From Aquimarina amphilecti (GTDB lineage: Bacteria > Bacteroidota > Bacteroidia > Flavobacteriales > Flavobacteriaceae): DNA of 64,000 bases. The notes under the pieces are model-generated. The model saw only the letters and a program-made list of their open reading frames with translations. It was not told the DNA's origin and searched no databases. The translations under genes were made by a program, and so were the position numbers. How positions within the stretch are numbered: position 1 is the stretch's first letter; every line of letters starts with the position of its first letter. The DNA lies in contig NZ_FOAB01000003.1 of the NCBI RefSeq assembly GCF_900109375.1, positions 334,830 to 398,829 of the forward strand, in the 5' to 3' direction. Positions 9,585 through 18,452 of the stretch are shown piece by piece.

Positions 9585-10529
9585 TTACTTCTTCTTATAA
9601 GTCAAATAAGTAAAACCAAAATTATGTCGCTCATCTGCCCCATGTAACTCTTTCTTATCAACAGTCCATAATTCTGTATCTATATCTGGGAAAAAAGTAT
9701 CTGCTTCAAATGTTCCATGAACTCTGGTAAGCTCAATACAATCAGAATATTCCATTCCAATTTTATAGATCTCTCCTCCACCTATAATAAATGGTTGCGG
9801 ATCATCTTTTGCCACCGCTAAAGCTTCTTCCATAGAATGGACTACCACAGCACCCTCTGGCTTATAATCTTGATTTCTAGTTATTACAACATGTACACGA
9901 TTTGGCAATGGTTTCGGGAATGATTCAAAAGTTTTTCGACCCATAATAATATGATGCCCCGTAGTCAATTGCTTAAAACGTTTAAAATCATCAGGAAGAT
10001 GCCAAACCAAATCATTATCCTTTCCTAAAGCATTATTTTCTCCGGCCGCCGCAATCATTGTAATCTTCTGGGGAAAATCAGTTACTTTTGGTTCACTGAT
10101 AGCTTTTGGTTGTTTGTGTTTTATGAATTCTTCTTTCTTTTTAATCAATTCATCTTTTGGATACATTTTATCTACATCTTTTTGAATTAATTCTATTTCT
10201 AATTTTTGTTTAGCTATCAAACGCTCCATATGACTGCTTGTCCAATCAGCACCCATGAATTTGTGAAATAACCATACATTACAAAAATGCAACACGAATA
10301 AAAATGCCCAACAGATAATAGCTATCGCACACCAGTCAATCCCAAAGAAAGTAATCTCTTTACCAATCCCAATTAATAGATTGAGAATAACTAAAAATGT
10401 AGAACCAACTAAAAACACTATAAAATGCTGAAATAGTCTTTTCTTTTGAACAATCCGTTTACGAGCATGTTCATATAATTCACGCTGCACAGGATCAATT
10501 TGTGGAGTTTCTTTTCTTTTTGAAAACAT
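9585..10529 (-). CDS. folA: Dihydrofolate reductase with N-terminal 2TM membrane domain
   Basis: This 314-residue protein fuses a membrane anchor to a full dihydrofolate reductase, which reduces dihydrofolate with NADPH to support thymidylate and one-carbon metabolism. Residues 10-115 form a 2TM domain with helices at about 35-55 and 63-85, followed by a charged linker. Residues 155-314 are the reductase: MIAAAGENNALGKDNDLVWHLPDD with the catalytic acid at Asp181, the NADPH-binding IIMGRKTFESFP near 195, and IIGGGEIY. Ordinary bacterial DHFRs are about 160 residues, so the N-terminal half is the additional part. thyA lies about 8 kb away on the same strand. Confidence 0.9.
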   Translation of the reverse strand: MFSKRKETPQIDPVQRELYEHARKRIVQKKRLFQHFIVFLVGSTFLVILNLLIGIGKEITFFGIDWCAIAIICWAFLFVLHFCNVWLFHKFMGADWTSSHMERLIAKQKLEIELIQKDVDKMYPKDELIKKKEEFIKHKQPKAISEPKVTDFPQKITMIAAAGENNALGKDNDLVWHLPDDFKRFKQLTTGHHIIMGRKTFESFPKPLPNRVHVVITRNQDYKPEGAVVVHSMEEALAVAKDDPQPFIIGGGEIYKIGMEYSDCIELTRVHGTFEADTFFPDIDTELWTVDKKELHGADERHNFGFTYLTYKKK

Positions 10530-10607
10530 TTTAATAGTACCTTAGTAATGCTTGATTAATTAACCAAGTAAATATAAAGGTTTTACCAAAAAGCCCTAAA
10601 ATAACTT

Positions 10608-11678
10608 ATGAAGAATTTAAAAAAAGAATTTCCTGTATTATCACAAAACACATATCTTAACACAGCTTCCTCTGGCTTATTATATGACTCCCTTTTAGAT
10701 TATAGACAAGAACATGATTTTGATTTTCTCATTGAAGGAAGTATGTTTAGAGACCAACAAGAAAAACAATTAAATGCTGTTAGAGAATCTATTGGGACTT
10801 TTTTAGGTTGTAAATTAGAAAACACAATACTAACACCAAACTTTTCTTTGGGCTTTAATACTATTCTAAATGGATTAGATAAAAACCAAAAAATACTTCT
10901 TTTAGATGAAGATTACCCTTCTATAAACTTCTCCACAATTAGCAAAGGATTTGAAATATGTTTCGCTAGCGCAAATAGTTCACTAGAAGAAAATATTGAA
11001 AATGCAATTTCTAAACATAATCCTAATATTTTTGCTTTTAGCTTAGTCCAATATCTCAATGGAATAACAATAAATCTTGAATTTCTTAAGCAGTTAAAGC
11101 TAAAAAATCCTGATCTTCTAATTATTGCTGATGGAACACAATTTTGTGGCACTAGAGTTTTTGACTTTAACTCTTCAGGAATTGACATTCTTGGCTGTAG
11201 CGGCTACAAATGGTTATTGGGAGGCTATGGTAATGGATTCTTTTTATTTAAAGAAGGTATTCTTGAGAAAATCACACCAGATACTTATAATAAAGCAGTT
11301 TCTTCTACTAATTATGATTCTTCCTATACAAATCTAAGAGCTAGATATGAATGTGGGCATTTAGATACTTTTAATTTCAGAAGTTTACAGTTTTCCTTAG
11401 AATTTTTATCTAAAATTGGACTTCCGCGAATTGAAGAAAACATACAAGAGCTAGCTAACTATGCAAAAACAAAATTAATCGCTTCGAATTTATTAGAAAC
11501 TGATGTAATAGAAAGAAGTAATCATAGCTCAATCTTCAATATAAAAGCTACTAAAGAAACTTATAATTCACTTAAAGAAAAAAATATTATTACCTCTTTA
11601 AGAGGGAATGGAATTAGAATCAGTCTACATTTTTACAATACGATCGATGATATTGATAAATTGTTAGCCAATATTTAG
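10608..11678 (+). CDS. Class V aminotransferase-fold PLP enzyme
   Basis: This is a 356-residue pyridoxal-phosphate enzyme of the class V aminotransferase / cysteine desulfurase-like superfamily. The PLP-binding Asp175 is in IIADGTQF and the Schiff-base Lys201 in GCSGYKWLLGGYG; the N-terminus YLNTASSGLL is also typical. It is a single gene, transcribed divergently from the dihydrofolate reductase gene across a 78-base gap. Real cysteine desulfurases have a longer mobile loop with an active-site cysteine that I do not see, so a generic aminotransferase or lyase role is more likely. The substrate is unknown. Confidence 0.85.
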   Translation: MKNLKKEFPVLSQNTYLNTASSGLLYDSLLDYRQEHDFDFLIEGSMFRDQQEKQLNAVRESIGTFLGCKLENTILTPNFSLGFNTILNGLDKNQKILLLDEDYPSINFSTISKGFEICFASANSSLEENIENAISKHNPNIFAFSLVQYLNGITINLEFLKQLKLKNPDLLIIADGTQFCGTRVFDFNSSGIDILGCSGYKWLLGGYGNGFFLFKEGILEKITPDTYNKAVSSTNYDSSYTNLRARYECGHLDTFNFRSLQFSLEFLSKIGLPRIEENIQELANYAKTKLIASNLLETDVIERSNHSSIFNIKATKETYNSLKEKNIITSLRGNGIRISLHFYNTIDDIDKLLANI

Positions 11679-11988
11679 AAGTTTTTCATGATAATAGTGC
11701 TTTATTTCTACACAAGTTGTAGAAATAATTTGAATAAATATTGTATTAAAATATGCAATTAGCGATTCTCATTCAGATTTAAAAAATGGTATGATTTTTT
11801 AAGGTAAACTAGTAGCTGTTATTAAACTGATTTCCAACCACAAAGTTATAATAGACAACTACAAACTAGTACTAACCAAATATTACTTTAGTACATCCAC
11901 ATATACTAGCAAAGAGGTATCTTTCTGGTTATAACAATGTAACCAAATAGATTACCCATTTGTTCTTAAATCGTAGACACAAAATATC
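11679..11988. other. Intergenic region with one hairpin
   Basis: This 310-base gap holds a strong 11-bp inverted repeat at 11702-11728 (TTATTTCTACA paired with TGTAGAAATAA, 5-base loop) that could terminate the aminotransferase transcript, although only a weak T tract follows. The remainder should contain the promoter of the secreted glycosidase, but I find no exact TAnnTTTG box there and see no gene. Confidence 0.5.
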
Positions 11989-14880
11989 ATGAAAAAACTC
12001 AACCTATTTCTCACACTATTATTTTTATGTTTTACTTTTTTCACTACTTCGCAGGAAGTACCAATATCAGATGATGATTCAAGTAATATCATTACTAAAG
12101 TTATCGGAAAAGAAGATAAAGTATTACATATGTCTGCTAATCTGGTAGTAGATACTCCAGAAGAACTATTCGTTCATATAGATAAAGCAAAAGCAGCTGG
12201 AGCAAATACCGTATTATACTCTGACTCTAAACTAAATTCCTATGGACTTAATGGAACTGCAGGCTCCAGATGGGATGAAAGAATCCAAGTATTAGTAGAT
12301 GGTATTAAAGCTAGAGATATGAAATTGCATTTTATTACCATCTCCATGGGCTTTGCAAGTTCGTTAATAGCTTCTGACCCTAATCTAACAACTGGATATC
12401 CTATAGAACAGCAAGAATTGAAAGCCACGAATGGTGAACTAATACCTATTAAATCTTCTAATTTGGTTAATGGTGATTTTGAAAATTTTGATGGAAATAA
12501 TGTTTTACAATGGAAATCTCAAGATGCAGTAGGAGAACGTACTTTTATTGACACAACTATTAAAAAAAGTGGCAATGCATCCTTTAGAGCAGAAGCTATA
12601 AATAATGAAAGTTCTAGAATTTTCACTGTTTTCGATGTAAAGCCATTTCATCAATATACATTGAAGTTTTGGATTAAAACTGAAAACCTAACCGCACGAA
12701 ACTTAGCAGCACTATTAAGAGATGAGAATAATAAGGAACGTACCTTAACAAATTTACATATATCACTCCCGAATGATAATGGAGGAAGAAAATATTATAA
12801 CAGCGCTAACAACTTAACTACGGACGGTTGGGAAGAAGTACGTATCGGATTTAATAGTTTAAACGCTACTGAAGTAAATTTAGCGTTAGCCGTTTTTGGA
12901 GGCCAACAAGGTACAATTTGGTGGGATGATGTAGAAGTTATAGATTCTCCTACACTTAATTGGTTAAACAGAGAAGATTTGCCAACATCGCTAAAACACG
13001 CTAATGGGCAAACACTTTCATTTGGAGGTGATGTAGCACCAATAACGGATAATCAACTTGGTATTTCGGGTTTTTCGGGAGCTTTTGACACACAACATTT
13101 ATCGCCTAAAATAATTATTAACAATACTACAAATATAAAAGAAGGTGATATAGTAAGAATAAATGGGTATCACGGACTTCCAACCGCCAGTGGACAAATA
13201 TCCGCTTCATGGAATAATCCTGAAATATATGCAAGAATGCGTACCATACATCAAAAGCTTTATAATGATTTTCAACCTGATGGTTTTTTATTGAACTATT
13301 CAGAAATAAGAACCGGTGGATGGGAACCCTCAGATACTCAAATCGGGAACTCTGGTGCTGCATTAGCAACTAGTATAGAACGCGCATTTAATGATCTTTT
13401 TGAAGTTGCTCCTGATGTTGAATATTATTTTTGGAGTGATATGATAGACCCAGAACACAATGCCGTAGCGGATTATTATCAAATTAACAACACCTTAGAT
13501 CAGTCATGGGTAACAGTAGACCCTAATAAAGTGATACTTGCTACTTGGTGGGAAGGTCAAAAGATTATTGATAAAGGCACGAAGTCTCTTAAGTTTTTCT
13601 CTGACTTGGGTTTTAAACAGATTGTAGGAGCATTTTATGATGCCGATGTTAATTTAAATTACAATCAATGGCAAACAGCATCTCAAGGAGTAGACAATAT
13701 TATTGGATCTATTTATGCTACCTGGGTCAAACCACGTAATTTTTCACAAATAGAAAACTTTGGTAATCTATGGTGGTCACCAAATCAAATTAGCGATGAA
13801 ATTGTATCTATAGATGGTCCCGATACAGTTTCTCCTGGTAATTCTGAAACAATCAACCTAGAATATTCAGCATCTGTAACTAGAGACATTATTCTTTCCT
13901 TACAACTTAACAGAGCTCCCTGGACCAATTATGGTGTAACCATTACAACTGTTCCTGCAGGAGTCGATAACATAGAAATTGAAGTTACTATAAATCAAAA
14001 CATACCAATAGCTGATAATGATTATAAATGGTTATCATATATAGTTCCTGAAAATGAAAACTGGAATAGTCGTTTTGATGATCTTCAAGAAATTAATATT
14101 AGTGCCATAAATAATAATGTAGAAACTGATATTAGTGGAATTTCATGGAGATTAGAAAATAAAGCTACCAAACAATGGGTTAGAACACAAGAATGTTCTA
14201 ATGAGTATAACGAAACTACTCCATTAGTTGTTACCTCAACCAATAATACAGGGAACTGTACTATGTTTGAATTCATTCCTACAGATAATGGATATTATTT
14301 TTTGCAAAACAAAGCTACAAATGGAAGGTATCGACCTAAAGATTGTAGTAATGTATCTGATGATTCTGTCGAAATAGTTCAGGTGGGCTCTAGTTCCTTC
14401 GGATGGTGTGAACAATGGAAACTAATTGAAACTGATGAGCAAGGGTATTTTAGAATAGAAAACAGACAAACTAATAGTTGGATAAGATCACAAGGGTGTT
14501 CTGCCGATATAGACGAATCAGTTTCGATCACACAAGTCTCACAAGGATATACAGGAAATTGTACTAAATGGAAATTAGTAGACGTCAATAATGCAATTAA
14601 TAGAGATTTCTCAGGTACAGATGAATTAGATATAAAACTATTTCCCAACCCTGTAAATAATCAATTATCAATACAGAAATCCACAAATAACACCAATGAA
14701 ATAGTAACAATCAATATTTATGACCTACAAGGAAGAAAACAGATGACAATTGATTCTCAGAAACTTATTACTGATGGAAATAATATTGAAGTATCACATT
14801 TAGCCAACGGTTTGTATGTATTATCTGTAGATTATTATAAAAAAGAAACTCAAAATTTACGATTTATGGTTCGCCATTAA
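11989..14880 (+). CDS. T9SS-secreted putative TIM-barrel glycosidase with CBM4/9-like insert and beta-trefoil
   Basis: This is a 963-residue exported protein that looks like a polysaccharide-degrading enzyme of unassigned family. Residues 1-22 are a signal peptide. A barrel-like region begins at about 43 and is interrupted at about 158-318 by a CBM4/9-type jelly roll (NLVNGDFENFD ... GTIWWDDVEV); the barrel resumes at 320-600 with YYFWSDMIDP and ATWWEGQ. Residues 604-705 are the same Ig-like module found in the GH5 cellulase and beta-helix proteins. Residues 718-866 contain three ricin-like repeats, each built around a W-I/V-R or Y-R-P segment and a pair of cysteines. Residues 880-963 form the T9SS sorting domain with FPNP. 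Catalytic residues are not certain. Confidence 0.78.
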   Translation: MKKLNLFLTLLFLCFTFFTTSQEVPISDDDSSNIITKVIGKEDKVLHMSANLVVDTPEELFVHIDKAKAAGANTVLYSDSKLNSYGLNGTAGSRWDERIQVLVDGIKARDMKLHFITISMGFASSLIASDPNLTTGYPIEQQELKATNGELIPIKSSNLVNGDFENFDGNNVLQWKSQDAVGERTFIDTTIKKSGNASFRAEAINNESSRIFTVFDVKPFHQYTLKFWIKTENLTARNLAALLRDENNKERTLTNLHISLPNDNGGRKYYNSANNLTTDGWEEVRIGFNSLNATEVNLALAVFGGQQGTIWWDDVEVIDSPTLNWLNREDLPTSLKHANGQTLSFGGDVAPITDNQLGISGFSGAFDTQHLSPKIIINNTTNIKEGDIVRINGYHGLPTASGQISASWNNPEIYARMRTIHQKLYNDFQPDGFLLNYSEIRTGGWEPSDTQIGNSGAALATSIERAFNDLFEVAPDVEYYFWSDMIDPEHNAVADYYQINNTLDQSWVTVDPNKVILATWWEGQKIIDKGTKSLKFFSDLGFKQIVGAFYDADVNLNYNQWQTASQGVDNIIGSIYATWVKPRNFSQIENFGNLWWSPNQISDEIVSIDGPDTVSPGNSETINLEYSASVTRDIILSLQLNRAPWTNYGVTITTVPAGVDNIEIEVTINQNIPIADNDYKWLSYIVPENENWNSRFDDLQEINISAINNNVETDISGISWRLENKATKQWVRTQECSNEYNETTPLVVTSTNNTGNCTMFEFIPTDNGYYFLQNKATNGRYRPKDCSNVSDDSVEIVQVGSSSFGWCEQWKLIETDEQGYFRIENRQTNSWIRSQGCSADIDESVSITQVSQGYTGNCTKWKLVDVNNAINRDFSGTDELDIKLFPNPVNNQLSIQKSTNNTNEIVTINIYDLQGRKQMTIDSQKLITDGNNIEVSHLANGLYVLSVDYYKKETQNLRFMVRH

Positions 14881-15101
14881 AAACGTTTCACAAGTTTTTG
14901 ATATGATTTAACTTCCAAAAACCTTTAGCATATTAAGGGATAAGGTATAGGTTATATATACTACATCGTTATCGTTAATATCTAATTGTTAATTGTTCAT
15001 TAAATTATTGAAAATCTGCAAGTTTACTCTTTTATTTTTTAATGTTTTGTGGTAATTTCCCTTAAACTTTATTAACCAAGAATAAATTTTAAACTAAAAT
15101 T

Positions 15102-15398
15102 ATGGCAATAACCAAACAATACTTAAAGTCTAAACCTATCTGTAAAGTTACTTTTTCTGTTCCAGCAAAAGAAGCAATTAATGTTTGTGTAGCTGGAGAA
15201 TTTAATGAATGGAATACTGAAGCTACAGTATTGAAGAAATTAAAAAATGGCACATTTAAAGGAACTTTAGATCTTCCAAAAGATCAAAAGTTTGAATTTA
15301 AATATGTAGTGGATGGTCAATGGACTAATGAAACTGAAGCAGATGGATATCAATGGAACGATTTTGCTTCTTCAGAAAACAGTTTACTAGTTCTATAA
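15102..15398 (+). CDS. Stand-alone CBM48 / AMPK glycogen-binding-like domain protein
   Basis: This 98-residue protein consists only of an E-set carbohydrate-binding fold of the CBM48 / isoamylase N-terminal type. The family pattern is visible in VCVAGEFNEWN (residues 28-38), the turn KNGTFKGTLDLP, and FEFKYVVDGQWTNE. It has no signal peptide, so it should act in the cytoplasm. In larger proteins this fold positions glycogen or starch enzymes on substrate, but no such enzyme gene is adjacent. Its role as a free-standing domain is unknown. It is convergent with the DUF427 gene. Confidence 0.85.
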   Translation: MAITKQYLKSKPICKVTFSVPAKEAINVCVAGEFNEWNTEATVLKKLKNGTFKGTLDLPKDQKFEFKYVVDGQWTNETEADGYQWNDFASSENSLLVL

Positions 15399-15421
15399 CC
15401 AGTAAATATATAATCTTTAAA

Positions 15422-15449
15422 GAGGTTGTAGTAACTATTCTACAACCTC
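15422..15449. terminator. Bidirectional hairpin between convergent genes
   Basis: A perfect 10-bp stem (GAGGTTGTAG with CTACAACCTC) with an 8-base loop lies between the CBM48 gene and the DUF427 gene and includes the last codons of the latter. T tracts on either side are weak. Confidence 0.5.
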
Positions 15450-15716
15450 AATACCTTTCCAAAATGCAACATATCCTTTAATCTGCTTAGCTAAATCACT
15501 GGTTTCTGGATAAAACCAGGCTGCATCCGTATTTTCCTTACCATTCACCGTGACCGTGTAATAAGATGCTACTCCTTTCCAAGGGCAATTAGTATGTGTT
15601 TCACTAGATGCGAAAAATTCTTTCTTTATAGCCTCAGGAGGAAAATAATGATTATTTTCAATCACCTTCGTATCATTGCTTTCTGCAATGATCTCATTAT
15701 TCCATATTGCTTTCAT
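15435..15716 (-). CDS. DUF427 domain protein
   Basis: This 93-residue protein belongs to the DUF427 family. It has the recognisable MKAIWNNEIIAES opening, YFPPEAIKKEFF, and the central TNCPWKGVASYYTV segment, with AWFYPE later. It is a small soluble beta protein of unknown biochemical function. It begins 29 bases after the egtD stop on the same strand, so it is probably the last gene of the egtB-egtD unit; a link to thiol-histidine metabolism is only positional. Confidence 0.88.
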   Translation of the reverse strand: MKAIWNNEIIAESNDTKVIENNHYFPPEAIKKEFFASSETHTNCPWKGVASYYTVTVNGKENTDAAWFYPETSDLAKQIKGYVAFWKGIEVVE

Positions 15717-15745
15717 AACTTTATATTTTTTAAAACTAAAATTAT

Positions 15746-16720
15746 TTATTCTGTCTTTTTGAATACATAATTCTTGTAATACTTATTTTCATCTGTAAAC
15801 GATTCGCTAATCTCTAATCCTGATTCTTTAGCCAACCATTTCACTGTATCATCATCATACTTTTGTGAAATCTCAGTATGTATACTTTCCCAGGCTTCAA
15901 AATGCACTTGTATGGATAAACAATCGATATCAACTGTTTGTTTTTTAGTACTTACAAGATAACTTTTAGCTGTACCACTTTCAGGATCATACACCTCCCA
16001 ATGGATAAAAGCTTCTAAATCAAAATTACCTCCAAGCTCTTTATTTATCCTTGCCAAAACATTCTTATTAAATGCAGCCGTTACTCCAGATTTGTCGTTA
16101 TAGGCATCTAAAACTTTCTGAGGATGTTTTTTTTGATCAAACCCCATAAAAATAAGGTCATCAGAATGCATTACTGTGTTAAGTTTTTTCAAAAATTGAA
16201 TTGCTCGAGGGTGTAAAAGGTTACCTATATTAGATCCTAAGACCATAATAACTTTCTTACGATCACTAATATGTTTTAATCTATCTAAGACTTCAAAATA
16301 CTCTCCTATTTGACCTTCTACATCAAGCTTCGACAATTCTTGATTAAGATTCTCAACTAATCCATCAATAGCGTGTTTACTAATATCTATTGGATGATAC
16401 GTAACTGGGTGTTCTTCTTTGAGTAACTCTCTCAATAATACTTTTGTTTTTTTTCCATCACCAGCACCAAGTTCTACAAGATCAAACCCTTCTTTATCAG
16501 CATCAAAACTTTTTAAAATATCAGTTTTATGTAGCTGAAAAATATCATACTCAGCATTAGTTAGATAATATTCTGGCAGATCCATAATCTGCTGAAACAA
16601 TTTATCTCCTAATTCATCATAAAAGAATTTAGAAGATAAATATTTTGGAAAACTAGTTAACCCTTCGTGTACTTCCTTACCGAAAGCGCAAACTAATACG
16701 TCTAGATTTTTTGAACTCAT
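15746..16720 (-). CDS. egtD: L-histidine N-alpha-methyltransferase
   Basis: This 324-residue SAM-dependent enzyme is expected to trimethylate histidine to hercynine, the first step of ergothioneine synthesis. The family is clear from LSSKFFYDELGDKLFQQI, the LPEYYLTNAEYDIF segment (residues 48-61), the SAM-binding DLVELGAGDGKKTKVLL, and LGSNIGNLLHP. It lies 12 bases downstream of egtB on the same strand. There is no egtC glutamine amidotransferase gene or egtE lyase gene beside it, unlike the mycobacterial cluster. Confidence in the family is high; the exact end product depends on EgtB. Confidence 0.93.
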   Translation of the reverse strand: MSSKNLDVLVCAFGKEVHEGLTSFPKYLSSKFFYDELGDKLFQQIMDLPEYYLTNAEYDIFQLHKTDILKSFDADKEGFDLVELGAGDGKKTKVLLRELLKEEHPVTYHPIDISKHAIDGLVENLNQELSKLDVEGQIGEYFEVLDRLKHISDRKKVIMVLGSNIGNLLHPRAIQFLKKLNTVMHSDDLIFMGFDQKKHPQKVLDAYNDKSGVTAAFNKNVLARINKELGGNFDLEAFIHWEVYDPESGTAKSYLVSTKKQTVDIDCLSIQVHFEAWESIHTEISQKYDDDTVKWLAKESGLEISESFTDENKYYKNYVFKKTE

Positions 16721-16732
16721 GTAATTGGGGAA

Positions 16733-17899
16733 TTATTTATTTTTTACTAATCGCAATCCATTAAATTGCCATCTTAATTGTGGGTGAAAAAAATTACGGT
16801 AAGTCGGCCTTGTATGATTATTAGGAGTGGCAACAGACCCTCCTCTAAGTACTTTTTGATTAACCATAAACTTACCATTGTACTCACCAAGCGCTCCCGG
16901 AGCTTTAGCATAATTGGGATAAGGCAAATAAGCACTTTCTGTCCATTCCCATCTTAATCCCCAATCAAAAAATTGCTGCGCTGCTTCCCATTCAAATTCT
17001 GTAGGAAGACGCTCACCTCTCCATTGTGCATAGGCAAAAGCTTCATAATATGATATATGGGTAACCGGAGCATTTAAGTCAATTTTTTTTAATCCTCTTA
17101 ATGTATACTGATAATATTCTCCATCCACTTTATGCCAATACAGTGGCATCTTAATGTTATCAGAATTAATCCAATCCCAAGCTTCTGCATGCCATAACAA
17201 ACTATTCTCATATCCTCGATCACTTAAAAAATCTAAATATTCTTTATTTGTCACTAAACTTTTAGCAATACTATATTTTTCAATGAATACCTTATGCGCT
17301 CCGAGTTCGTTATCATAACAAAACCCATCTCCTTTAAAACCAATTTGATATAACCCCTCATCAATAGTAATATATTTCGAAGATAATTTTACCGTTGGAT
17401 TTTCCTCAAAAGTGGCATTATACTCAGGAAGTAATGGGTTATTACCCAGAATAAACTTAATGTCTGTTAATAATAATTCTTGATGCTGTTTTTCATGATG
17501 AATACCAATCTCTACAAGAGTTCTAATTTCAATATCATCAACATCTTCTAAGAAGCTATGCAAACTATTCGTTACGTAATCTCTATACTCATAAACCTCA
17601 CTTACCGTAGGCCTAGAAAGATTACCTCTATTCGTTCTTACAACCCGTTTACCTATACTTTCATAATAGCTATTAAAAACGTAAGCAAAATCATCATGAA
17701 ATCTGGTATAGCCAGCTTTATATTTAGCAAGGATAAACTCTTCAAAAAACCAAGTAGTATGTCCTAAGTGCCATTTTGGTGGAGAAACGTCGACTATGGG
17801 TTGAACAACATAATCTTCTGTCTGAAGTGGGGCACAAATTTCTTCTGTATGAGATCTAGTAGTCAATAAAGAAGAAAGCAAATTATCAGTAATTACCAT
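16733..17899 (-). CDS. egtB: Ergothioneine biosynthesis sulfoxide synthase
   Basis: EgtB is a mononuclear iron enzyme that joins hercynine to a thiol with oxygen. I place the start at 17899 (388 residues), where MVITDNLLSSLL begins; an in-frame ATG at 17935 would add 12 residues of doubtful value. The N-terminal DinB-like domain carries HLGHTTWFFE and the iron-binding HHEKQHQE motif. The C-terminal half is a formylglycine-generating-type (FGE-sulfatase) domain with YEAFAYAQWRGERLPTEFEWE and RGGSVATP, ending in FNGLRLVK. The downstream partner is egtD. Whether the thiol donor is cysteine or gamma-glutamylcysteine cannot be read from sequence here; the missing egtC favours cysteine. Confidence 0.92.
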   Translation of the reverse strand: MVITDNLLSSLLTTRSHTEEICAPLQTEDYVVQPIVDVSPPKWHLGHTTWFFEEFILAKYKAGYTRFHDDFAYVFNSYYESIGKRVVRTNRGNLSRPTVSEVYEYRDYVTNSLHSFLEDVDDIEIRTLVEIGIHHEKQHQELLLTDIKFILGNNPLLPEYNATFEENPTVKLSSKYITIDEGLYQIGFKGDGFCYDNELGAHKVFIEKYSIAKSLVTNKEYLDFLSDRGYENSLLWHAEAWDWINSDNIKMPLYWHKVDGEYYQYTLRGLKKIDLNAPVTHISYYEAFAYAQWRGERLPTEFEWEAAQQFFDWGLRWEWTESAYLPYPNYAKAPGALGEYNGKFMVNQKVLRGGSVATPNNHTRPTYRNFFHPQLRWQFNGLRLVKNK

Positions 17900-18000
17900 A
17901 AAAAAAGAGCGTATTCGATTTACGAACACACTCAAATTTAAGGATTTTTATTATTTCACTACTTGATAACAGAGTTAATCCAATGTTAAAAACTCAAATA

Positions 18001-18426
18001 TTATTTTGGTTTAATAAAAGTAATTGGCACTTCATAAGCTATAGCAATTGGTTTCTTTCCCCATTTTCCAGGTTTCATCTTAGGAATTGCTCTAATAATT
18101 CTAACAGCTTCTCTTTGTAGATATCTATGCCCCCCTTTAACATCTATTACTTCAGCTTTACCTTTATTGTTAATTATAAAATCTACAGTTACGGTACCTT
18201 CTAATCCATCTTTTTCAGCAATTTCAGGATATCTAAAGTTTCTTATAATATGATTTCTTAAATTATTATCAAAACACTTTATAGGAGTCTGTCTTGATTT
18301 TTCACATTTAGGCCACATGGGCGTAATTCCTTTTTCATTGGCATTATCTTGTGATAGGATAACATTATCCTGAGCAAATAAAAAGGTGGAACATAAAATT
18401 GTTGCAATAAGTAGTAGTTTTTTCAT
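18001..18426 (-). CDS. Small TonB C-terminal domain protein
   Basis: This 141-residue exported protein has a signal peptide (about 1-18, ending LFAQ) and a single TonB C-terminal domain (about 60-140): NFRYPEIAEKDGLEGTVTVDFIINNKGKAEVIDV and the AVRIIRAIPKMKPGKWGKKP pattern. Full TonB has an N-terminal membrane helix and a proline-rich spacer that are absent, so this is a free periplasmic TonB-like domain, a common flavobacterial form. It follows thyA by 26 bases on the same strand. Confidence 0.88.
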   Translation of the reverse strand: MKKLLLIATILCSTFLFAQDNVILSQDNANEKGITPMWPKCEKSRQTPIKCFDNNLRNHIIRNFRYPEIAEKDGLEGTVTVDFIINNKGKAEVIDVKGGHRYLQREAVRIIRAIPKMKPGKWGKKPIAIAYEVPITFIKPK

Positions 18427-18452
18427 AGTAATTCAGTTTAAGTTTTGGGGGG

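Noticed and set aside
10608..11678. Cysteine desulfurase for iron-sulfur clusters
   Set aside because: The fold and PLP residues fit, but the active-site cysteine loop of that enzyme is not seen and no iron-sulfur genes are near.
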